DNA of 6,105 nt from Thermoleophilia bacterium (GTDB lineage: Bacteria > Actinomycetota > Thermoleophilia > Miltoncostaeales > Miltoncostaeaceae): positions 1 to 6,105 of the forward strand of contig JADGPH010000290.1 in the NCBI GenBank assembly GCA_017882555.1. Reading direction: 5' to 3'. The position numbers and the translations under genes are program-made. A model generated the notes under the pieces. It ran no database searches. It worked only from the letters and a program-made list of their open reading frames with translations, and was not told the DNA's origin. This document shows, piece by piece, positions 1-5,188 of the stretch; the first letter of the stretch is position 1; every line of letters starts with the position of its first letter.

Positions 1-513
1 CTCTATGTGGGGATCCTGACCGACACTGGACGGTTCTGCTATTCGAACACCGGGCTCGAAGCCCACCGCATCGCCGGACTCTGCATCAGCGCGGGCGTCG
101 ACCCGCACCTCATCGCGCGTCAGCTCTACGAGGAGCAGCCCGAATGCCGGCTGCGCTTGTTGGGACGCGTGGCCGATCACGCCAAGCTGTTGTGCGATGG
201 GCGCCTGATGCTCGTGGCACTCGGTCCCGAGGATTTTCACGCCGCCGGTGGCGATGACACCGAAGGCATTGTCGAGGCCATGCGCAGCATCCGGGGGGTC
301 GAGGTGGCAGGACTCGCGCGCCAATCCGGCCATAAGGGATGGCGCGTGTCGCTGCGTTCGTGCGACGGCGACCCTGACGTCTCGGCGATCGCCCGCAAAT
401 ACGGTGGGGGTGGGCACCGCTCGGCGGCCGGCTTCTCGACGACATTGCCGATCGACGAGCTCTTTGCCTGGATCGAATCGTGCGTCGCTGGATACTTCGC
501 CGGTGAACGCTGA
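1..513 (+). CDS. nrnA: NrnA-type DHH/DHHA1 phosphoesterase (nanoRNase/pAp phosphatase), 3' part
   Basis: The reading frame is open from the first base, so the gene begins upstream and only the last 170 residues are seen. It starts with LYVGILTDTGRFCYSNT, where TDTG.F carries a conserved aspartate at the end of the DHH catalytic domain. A linker follows, then a DHHA1 substrate-binding domain ending in the signature GGGGHRSAAGF (visible residues 135-145). The DHH motif itself lies outside the window. Known members are cytosolic, Mn-dependent enzymes that degrade 2-5 nt RNAs and dephosphorylate pAp. The mycobacterial homologue (Rv2837c) also cleaves cyclic di-AMP and its products. The frame overlaps the truB start by 11 bp, suggesting coupling. 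Lying beside truB and ribF is the usual actinobacterial arrangement. Family assignment is secure. Which substrate dominates (nanoRNA, pAp or cyclic dinucleotide) cannot be decided from this part. Confidence 0.93.
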   Translation, partial: LYVGILTDTGRFCYSNTGLEAHRIAGLCISAGVDPHLIARQLYEEQPECRLRLLGRVADHAKLLCDGRLMLVALGPEDFHAAGGDDTEGIVEAMRSIRGVEVAGLARQSGHKGWRVSLRSCDGDPDVSAIARKYGGGGHRSAAGFSTTLPIDELFAWIESCVAGYFAGER

Positions 514-1381
514 CCGCTGGCAAGCCCGCGCGTGGCTTGTCGACAAGCCGGCTGGACCAACCTCCCACGACATCGTTCGCGATGTCCGGCGCCGCCTTTC
601 GCGTGGGACCAAGGTCGGGCACGCAGGCACACTTGATCCGTTCGCCACGGGACTGCTGATTATCCTCGCCGGACGCGCCACGCGGCTGGCCGATCGCATC
701 AGCACACAGCCCAAGGCCTATCGGGCCACGATTCGATGCGGTGCACGCTCGCAGACCGGCGATCCCGAGGGCCCGATTACCACCGGGGGCCCCGTCCCGG
801 AGATAGACGCCATCGAGGATGCCCTCACGGAGCTGGGCACCTGGACCACACAGCGGGTTCCGGCCTATTCGGCAGTACGCGTCGACGGCGAGCGGCTCTA
901 CCACCGCGCCCGGCGGGGGGAATCGGTCGCGACCCCGGAGCGATCCATGCTGGTCCACGAACTTGAGTTGGTCGACTACGACCGCGACGCCTGCGAGCTG
1001 ACCGTTGAGCTACGGGTCAGCAAAGGGACCTATGTCCGCCAAATCGCGGTCGATCTCGGCGAGCTACTCGGCTGCGGTGCATACTGCCAGGCGTTGCGTC
1101 GCACCGCGGTTGGCCATCTTGAAATTGCCGATGCGGTTGCGCTGGACCGGGTCCCTTACGTCGCGCCGGTGCCGTTGACCTCACTGCTTGCCGATATTTC
1201 GACCGCTGTCGTTGGTCCGCAGGACGCTCGCGCACTCGTTCACGGGCGCGCGATTGCTACAGCGATGACCGACGGAGAGGTCGTGATTACGGCCCACGAT
1301 GGCACGCTGTTGGCAATCGCCGTCGCGCACGACGGGCTCATCCGCCCGTCAAGCGTCTTCGTCGGTCCGGAGTACCGGTGA
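503..1381 (+). CDS. truB: tRNA pseudouridine(55) synthase TruB
   Basis: The 292-residue protein isomerises U55 in the T-loop of tRNAs to pseudouridine. Conserved TruB blocks appear in order: VDKPAGPTSHD (13-23), KVGHAGTLDPFATGLL (37-52) with catalytic Asp45, KAYRATIRCG (71-80) with Tyr73, RVPAYSAVRVDGERLY (118-133), and SKGTYVRQIAVDLG (173 onward) with Arg179. Asp45, Tyr73 and Arg179 match E. coli Asp48, Tyr76 and Arg181. The last 70 or so residues (PLTSLLADI, ARALVHGRAI) form the short PUA-like tail seen in actinobacterial TruB. The GTG at 503 was chosen because it is the nearest start before the conserved VDKP block and gives a normal length. The frame is open further upstream, but that part reads as an Arg/Ser-rich shadow of nrnA. 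No clear Shine-Dalgarno precedes it, so translation probably depends on coupling with nrnA. The gene overlaps ribF by 4 bp. Confidence 0.96.
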   Translation: MNADRWQARAWLVDKPAGPTSHDIVRDVRRRLSRGTKVGHAGTLDPFATGLLIILAGRATRLADRISTQPKAYRATIRCGARSQTGDPEGPITTGGPVPEIDAIEDALTELGTWTTQRVPAYSAVRVDGERLYHRARRGESVATPERSMLVHELELVDYDRDACELTVELRVSKGTYVRQIAVDLGELLGCGAYCQALRRTAVGHLEIADAVALDRVPYVAPVPLTSLLADISTAVVGPQDARALVHGRAIATAMTDGEVVITAHDGTLLAIAVAHDGLIRPSSVFVGPEYR

Positions 1382-2346
1382 AGACATACGCCTCACTCGG
1401 GGAATTGCCCATCGGAGACCGTCGCCGCGCGGTTGCGATTGGCACCTTCGACGGCGTGCATCTCGGCCACCGCGAGATCATCGCTCAAGCGCGTGCACAC
1501 GGCCGCGCCCGGGGCATACCCGTGATGGTGATGACCTTCGAGCCACACCCGATCGACGTTTTGCGACCCGAGTTGAAGACCACAGTCTTAACCCCCGTCG
1601 ATCTCAAGAGCGAGTTGATCGCCTCGTGCGGGGTGGACGAGCTCCTGATCGTGTCCTTCACCCAGGCGTTTGCCCGTATCCGCGCGGATCGCTTCGTCGA
1701 GATGATCGCCTCGCCGCCGCTGGGCGCAGAGGTGGTCGTGGTGGGGCAGAACTTCCGGTTCGGCAGCGGGGGAACCGGTACCGCCGACGGAATGCGCGCC
1801 TACGGACGCGCCCGCGGAGTCGAGGTGATCGCGCCCGGTATCATCGTGAGCCCCGACGGTAAGCCGATTAGCTCAACCCGAATTCGTCGCCTGATCGGCG
1901 AGGGCCGACTCGATGAGGCCGCCGTGCTGCTGGGGCGCCCTCACATCGTGGAAGGGGTGGTCGTCGCCGGTGATCAGCGCGGGCGCACGCTCGGCCTGCC
2001 GACGGCCAATATCGAACCGATCCCCTACGCGGCGATTCCCGGAAAGGGGGTCTATGCCGGCCGTGCGACGACCCGGCACGGACAGGTAACCGCCGCGATC
2101 AATATCGGGGTGGCACCGACCTTTCGGGTCGGTCACGAACGCGACCCGTTGCGGATCGAAGCGTTCCTGCTCGACTATCACGGCCCGGAGTTCTATGGCG
2201 AGCCGATTCGCGTCGAGTTCGTGATGCGCCTGCGTGATGAACAGCGGTTTGCCGACGCGGGGGACCTGGTCGCACAGATTCACATCGATATCGCACGCAC
2301 CCGCGAGCTGGTCGCCACACCTGCCAACGGTGTCCTTGGACGCTGA
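1378..2346 (+). CDS. ribF: Bifunctional riboflavin kinase/FAD synthetase RibF
   Basis: The 322-residue cytosolic enzyme phosphorylates riboflavin to FMN and adenylates FMN to FAD. The N-terminal FAD synthetase (nucleotidyltransferase) half shows GTFDGVHLGH (22-31), FEPHP (54-58), VGQNFRFGSGGTGT (122-135) and the ISSTRIR block (164-170). The C-terminal riboflavin kinase half begins near residue 186 and shows GRTLGLPTANI (202-212), with the Thr209/Asn211 Mg-ATP site, GVYAG (224-228), INIGVAPTF (241-249) and RIEAFLLD (259-266). Glu261 is the expected catalytic base. Both halves are complete and the length is normal. The GTG start at 1378 shares its last two bases plus the following A with the truB stop, a 4-bp coupling overlap, and GGAG at 1369-1372 sits 5 nt upstream. 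No FMN riboswitch precedes the gene, and the window shows no riboflavin synthesis genes. Its place between truB and rpsO is a conserved bacterial arrangement. Confidence 0.97.
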   Translation: MKTYASLGELPIGDRRRAVAIGTFDGVHLGHREIIAQARAHGRARGIPVMVMTFEPHPIDVLRPELKTTVLTPVDLKSELIASCGVDELLIVSFTQAFARIRADRFVEMIASPPLGAEVVVVGQNFRFGSGGTGTADGMRAYGRARGVEVIAPGIIVSPDGKPISSTRIRRLIGEGRLDEAAVLLGRPHIVEGVVVAGDQRGRTLGLPTANIEPIPYAAIPGKGVYAGRATTRHGQVTAAINIGVAPTFRVGHERDPLRIEAFLLDYHGPEFYGEPIRVEFVMRLRDEQRFADAGDLVAQIHIDIARTRELVATPANGVLGR

Positions 2347-2361
2347 GACGCCCGGCTCCCG

Positions 2362-2396
2362 GCGTTGCACGGAGCGGGTTTGCTACCCTGCAACGC
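2362..2396 (+). promoter_or_regulatory. Hairpin after ribF / start of rpsO leader
   Basis: The arms GCGTTGCA (2362-2369) and TGCAACGC (2389-2396) are perfect 8-bp complements. Inside them GGGT (2376-2379) pairs with ACCC (2385-2388) around a 5-nt loop, leaving a 6-nt bulge on the 5' side. It begins 15 nt after the ribF stop. No T-run follows, so it is not a classic intrinsic terminator. It may protect the ribF mRNA 3' end, act as a factor-dependent terminator, or belong to the rpsO leader. The pairing is seen directly; the role is inferred. Confidence 0.5.
2381..2389 (+). promoter_or_regulatory. Possible extended -10 promoter element for rpsO
   Basis: TGCTACCCT fits the extended -10 pattern TGnTAnnnT. 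A TTGCAC at 2365-2370 resembles a -35 box, but the 13-nt spacing is too short and no better box lies 16-18 nt upstream. If real, transcription would start near 2396 and give an rpsO leader of about 150 nt. Streptomyces rpsO has its own promoter at the equivalent place, which is the main reason to list it. The element lies inside the hairpin at 2362-2396, so the two readings may compete. Confidence 0.22.
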
Positions 2397-2414
2397 GAAC
2401 TGGTCACACCTTGT

Positions 2415-2447
2415 CGCCCCGCACACACGGACGTGTGCGTCTCGGCG
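2415..2447 (+). promoter_or_regulatory. Stem-loop in the rpsO leader, candidate S15-responsive element
   Basis: CGCACAC (2420-2426) and GTGTGCG (2433-2439) form a perfect 7-bp stem with loop ACGGAC. Below it CGCC (2415-2418) can pair with GGCG (2444-2447), separated by one unpaired base on the 5' side and four on the 3' side. S15 is known to repress its own translation in several phyla through leader RNAs of unrelated shape, so a leader structure is expected. I cannot show that this one binds S15. Confidence 0.4.
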
Positions 2448-2531
2448 GCGCAGGCTGGCATCCATGTCGGCCCACCAGGCGTGAACACCTTATGACCCGG
2501 TGCGGCTCCATGGCGGCGCCGAGGCCGATTC

Positions 2532-2536
2532 AGGAG
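2532..2536 (+). promoter_or_regulatory. rpsO: Ribosome binding site deciding the rpsO start
   Basis: AGGAG lies 11 nt before the TTG at 2548, somewhat further than the usual 5-9 nt. It is the only good Shine-Dalgarno in the leader and supports TTG over the in-frame GTG at 2500, which would add 16 residues unlike any S15 N-terminus. CTCC at 2506-2509 could pair with GGAG at 2533-2536 and hide the site, but this is only four base pairs. Confidence 0.65.
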
Positions 2537-2547
2537 AACTACGTACA

Positions 2548-2814
2548 TTGCTGACACGAGAGCAAAAGCTCGAGATCATGGGCACGCACGCACGCCACGA
2601 CGCCGACACAGGGTCGGCTCAGGTGCAGGTCGCGATGCTCACCACCCGCATTAACGAGCTCACCGAGCATCTGCGTACGCACAAGAAGGATCACCACTCG
2701 CGCCGCGGCCTGCTGAAGATGGTAGGACGCCGCCGCCGGTTGCTGAACTACTTGCAACGCACCGACCTTGAGGGGTATCGGGCGCTGGTCGCGCAGCTGG
2801 GGCTGCGCCGTTAA
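2548..2814 (+). CDS. rpsO: 30S ribosomal protein S15
   Basis: S15 is a primary 16S rRNA-binding protein that organises the central domain (platform) of the 30S subunit. The protein has 88 residues, one short of the usual 89. It shows the family blocks DTGSAQVQVAMLTTRINELTEHL (20-42), HKKDHHSRRGLLKMVGRRRRLLNYL (45-69) and the ending YRALVAQLGLRR. His41, Asp48 and Ser51, conserved in rRNA contact, are present. The TTG start was chosen because it gives the normal N-terminus (LTREQK, matching the usual ALTKEEK) and has AGGAG upstream. A rare start codon with long spacing implies weak or regulated initiation. The gene has a 201-nt leader with hairpins and is followed by pnp, the common rpsO-pnp pairing. 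Family identity is certain; the exact start is likely. Confidence 0.96.
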   Translation: MLTREQKLEIMGTHARHDADTGSAQVQVAMLTTRINELTEHLRTHKKDHHSRRGLLKMVGRRRRLLNYLQRTDLEGYRALVAQLGLRR

Positions 2815-2837
2815 GACACCGGTGTGCATCTGGGCAG

Positions 2838-2860
2838 GCTCGAGGGCGACGTTCTCGAGC
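2838..2860 (+). promoter_or_regulatory. Hairpin after rpsO, candidate processing or termination site
   Basis: GCTCGAG (2838-2844) pairs perfectly with CTCGAGC (2854-2860). Two G-T (G-U in RNA) pairs and one C-G pair extend it to a 10-bp stem with loop GAC. It starts 24 nt after the rpsO stop and no T-run follows. The overlapping palindrome CGAGCGCTCG (2856-2865) offers an alternative fold. In E. coli and Streptomyces the rpsO-pnp spacer holds stem-loops cleaved by RNase III that separate the two messages; this one is a candidate for the same role. Confidence 0.5.
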
Positions 2861-2871
2861 GCTCGCGCAGT

Positions 2872-2887
2872 GAACCAATCGAACCAA
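2872..2887 (+). repeat. Short direct repeat GAACCAA in an A/C-rich linker
   Basis: GAACCAA occurs at 2872-2878 and again at 2881-2887, a 9-nt period, in a locally A-rich, G-poor stretch between the two spacer hairpins. It is probably unpaired in the transcript and could be a nuclease or PNPase landing site. With only two short copies, chance is also possible. Confidence 0.25.
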
Positions 2888-2923
2888 AACGAGCACGTGA
2901 CGCTGGTCGCCGGCATCGCTCGA

Positions 2924-2966
2924 TGCTGGGACCCCACTGAAGCGCTGGGGCCAGGGGGTCCCAGCA
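2924..2966 (+). promoter_or_regulatory. Strong hairpin in the pnp leader, candidate autoregulation site
   Basis: TGCTGGGACCCC (2924-2935) and GGGGTCCCAGCA (2955-2966) are perfect 12-bp complements. After a bulged A, CTG (2937-2939) and CAG (2952-2954) can add three more pairs. The stem ends 5 nt before the pnp Shine-Dalgarno GAGGA (2972-2976) and 15 nt before the ATG. In E. coli a leader stem-loop cut by RNase III lets PNPase degrade the duplex and repress its own message, and the Streptomyces rpsO-pnp spacer hairpin is also cut by RNase III. Position and strength fit that role, which is inferred. Confidence 0.6.
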
Positions 2967-2981
2967 GAGACGAGGAATAAG

Positions 2982-5186
2982 ATGGCATTAGCTGTCGTAA
3001 AAGCAGACGTCGGGGACACTCCGATCGTCTTTGAGACGGGCAAGCTCGCCAAGCAGGCGAATGGCGCCGTCGTGGTGCGCTCGGGAGACAACATGGTCCT
3101 GGTGACCGCCGTTGGCGCTCGTACCCCCCGTGAAGGCATTGACTTCTTCCCGCTGACGGTCGACATCGAAGAGCGCATGTACGCCGCCGGCAAGATCCCG
3201 GGTGGGTTCATCAAACGTGAGACCCGTCCGAGCGAGCGTGCGACGCTGACTGCACGCATGACCGACCGTCCGATCCGTCCGCTGTGGCCGAAGGGCTTCC
3301 GCAACGAGATCCAGGTCATCGCCACGGTGATGAGCGTGGACCAGGTCAACGCATTCGACATTCTGTGCATCAACGGTGCCTCTGCGGCATTGATGATCTC
3401 CGACCTGCCCTTCCAGGGCCCGGTCGGCGCGGTGCGCATCGGCCTGATCGGCGACGACTTCATCATCAACCCGACCCTGCAGGAGGTCGAGGAATCCGAC
3501 CTCGACCTGATCGTGGCCGGAACCGCCGAAGCGATCTCGATGGTGGAGGCCGGTGCCAAAGAAGTCGATGAGGAATCGCTTCTGGAAGCACTTGCCATCG
3601 CGCACGACGAGATCAAGAAGCTCTGCGCCGCGCAGCTGGAACTCGCGCGCATCGCGGGCAAGGCAAAGTGGGAAGTCACCTCGGTCGCGATCGACCCCGA
3701 CATGCTGAGCCGCGTCCAAGCCGTGGCGCTCGACAAGCTCGAGCAGGCCACCCTTGAGCAAGGCAAGCTGGAACGTCGTGACAAGGTGTCCGACGTCCGC
3801 GCGGCGGCAGTCGCCGACGTGCTCGGAGACGAGTCCAGCCCCGAGGATCGCGCATCGCTCAACCGCGCGTTCGACAGCCTTCAAAAGACGATCATCCGTC
3901 GCCGCATCGCGGTCGACAAGGTGCGCCCGGACGGCCGCTCGAGCGACGAGATCCGTCCGATCAGCGTCGAGGTCGGCGTGACCCCGCGGACCCATGGCTC
4001 CGGTCTGTTTACGCGTGGTGAGACGCAGGTGCTCACCGTTGTCGCGCTCGGTACGCTCAAGGACGCCCAGCGGATCGACGGCCTGGGTACCGAGACGAGC
4101 AAGCGCTACATCCACCACTACAACTTCCCACCGTTCTCGGTCGGTGAAGCGGGTCCGATGCGAGGCCCCAAGCGCCGCGATATCGGCCACGGTGCCTTGG
4201 CCGAGCGTGCCCTGAGCCCGATGATTCCGGACGAAGGCGAGTTCCCGTACACCCTGCGATTGGTGTCCGAGACACTCGAGTCCAACGGCTCATCGTCCAT
4301 GGCGTCGGTCTGCGGATCGACACTGGCCCTGCTGGACGCCGGCGTGAAGATCACGCGCCCGGTGGCGGGTATCGCCATGGGTCTGATTCGCGAGGACGAG
4401 GACTACGTCATCCTCACCGATATCCAGGGTGACGAGGACCACCTCGGTGACATGGACTTCAAGGTGGCCGGCACCGAATCCGGCATCACCGCCTTGCAGA
4501 TGGACATCAAGATCAGCGGGGTGACCTTTCAGATCCTGCGCGACGCCCTCGAGCAAGCACGCAAGGGCCGCCTGCACATCTTGAAGATCATGGAGACCGC
4601 GATCTCCGCACCGCGCGAGGAGTTGTCGGACTTCGCCCCCCGCATTACCGCGATCAAGATCGACCCCGAGCGGATCGGTACCGTTATCGGTAAGGGCGGC
4701 GAGACGATTCGCGGGCTCGAGGCGGAGTACAGCGTCGAGATCTCCATCGAGGACGACGGCACCGTCAGCGTCTACGGGGTCGAAGGCCTCAAGGCCAAGG
4801 CGTGTGTCGAGGCCATTCGCGCGATGACCAAGGACGTTGAGGTCGGCGATCTGTTCAACGGAGCCAAGGTCGTCAAGACCACGACCTTCGGCGCCTTCGT
4901 CGAGCTCACCAAGGGTGTCGACGGCCTGTTGCACATCTCGAACCTGTCCGCAGGACGCGTGGACAGGGTCGAAGACGTCATCAACCGTGGCGACACGGTC
5001 GATGTACGGGTGGTCGAAGTCGACAAGGCCCGCGGGCGCGTTGGTCTGCGCATCGTCGGTCTCGAAGATGTCGGCGAGCCCGTCCCAGGCGATGGCCTTG
5101 ACGCTGGGGAGGAACAGGCTGCCATCGTGGCGAGCGAGAGCCGTCCGCCCCGTCGTCGCCGTCGTCGTCTGACCGAAGAGGACTAA
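2982..5186 (+). CDS. pnp: Polynucleotide phosphorylase (polyribonucleotide nucleotidyltransferase)
   Basis: PNPase degrades RNA 3' to 5' with phosphate, releasing nucleoside diphosphates, and can add 3' tails in reverse; it works as a cytosolic trimer. The 734 residues include RNase PH domain 1 (about 13-145, with RMYAAGKIPGGFIKRE), an alpha-helical middle domain (about 238-312), RNase PH domain 2 (from RPDGR at 315-319), a KH domain with GKGG at 570-573, and an S1 domain (about 620-695, FGAFVELTKGVDGLLHISN). Catalytic Ser437-439, Asp486, Asp492 and Lys494 match E. coli numbering. The tail is acidic and then ends in six arginines (724-729) and LTEED. The ATG at 2982 has GAGGA 5 nt upstream. 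The usual FFRR constriction loop reads FIKR (76-79). A strong leader hairpin suggests autoregulation. The peptidase gene follows after 2 nt. Confidence 0.98.
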   Translation: MALAVVKADVGDTPIVFETGKLAKQANGAVVVRSGDNMVLVTAVGARTPREGIDFFPLTVDIEERMYAAGKIPGGFIKRETRPSERATLTARMTDRPIRPLWPKGFRNEIQVIATVMSVDQVNAFDILCINGASAALMISDLPFQGPVGAVRIGLIGDDFIINPTLQEVEESDLDLIVAGTAEAISMVEAGAKEVDEESLLEALAIAHDEIKKLCAAQLELARIAGKAKWEVTSVAIDPDMLSRVQAVALDKLEQATLEQGKLERRDKVSDVRAAAVADVLGDESSPEDRASLNRAFDSLQKTIIRRRIAVDKVRPDGRSSDEIRPISVEVGVTPRTHGSGLFTRGETQVLTVVALGTLKDAQRIDGLGTETSKRYIHHYNFPPFSVGEAGPMRGPKRRDIGHGALAERALSPMIPDEGEFPYTLRLVSETLESNGSSSMASVCGSTLALLDAGVKITRPVAGIAMGLIREDEDYVILTDIQGDEDHLGDMDFKVAGTESGITALQMDIKISGVTFQILRDALEQARKGRLHILKIMETAISAPREELSDFAPRITAIKIDPERIGTVIGKGGETIRGLEAEYSVEISIEDDGTVSVYGVEGLKAKACVEAIRAMTKDVEVGDLFNGAKVVKTTTFGAFVELTKGVDGLLHISNLSAGRVDRVEDVINRGDTVDVRVVEVDKARGRVGLRIVGLEDVGEPVPGDGLDAGEEQAAIVASESRPPRRRRRRLTEED

Positions 5187-5188
5187 TC

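Noticed and set aside
248..502. Upstream extension of the truB frame to 248
   Set aside because: The added 85 residues are Arg/Ser/Ala-rich, overlap the conserved DHHA1 region of nrnA and match no TruB N-terminus. The GTG at 503 gives the normal length.
2115..2133. ACCGACC/GGTCGGT inverted repeat with a 5-nt loop inside ribF
   Set aside because: A 7-bp stem in GC-rich coding DNA is expected by chance, and the codons encode a conserved flavokinase block.
2491..2496. TATGAC as a -10 box for rpsO
   Set aside because: No -35-like sequence lies at 16-18 nt upstream, so the match rests on six bases only.
2347..2547. FMN riboswitch or other known riboswitch near ribF
   Set aside because: None of the conserved FMN-element blocks is visible, and the region is downstream of ribF rather than in its leader.
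2660..3862. Second 400-codon minus-strand open frame, Ser/Arg/Thr-rich
   Set aside because: It crosses rpsO, the spacer and pnp, and has low-complexity composition typical of a GC-rich shadow frame, with no family motif.
2988..4190. 400-codon open frame on the minus strand opposite pnp
   Set aside because: It is antisense to the third-position-GC-rich pnp codons. The translation is rich in Arg, Asp, His and Val with no recognisable domain, while the plus strand encodes a complete PNPase.
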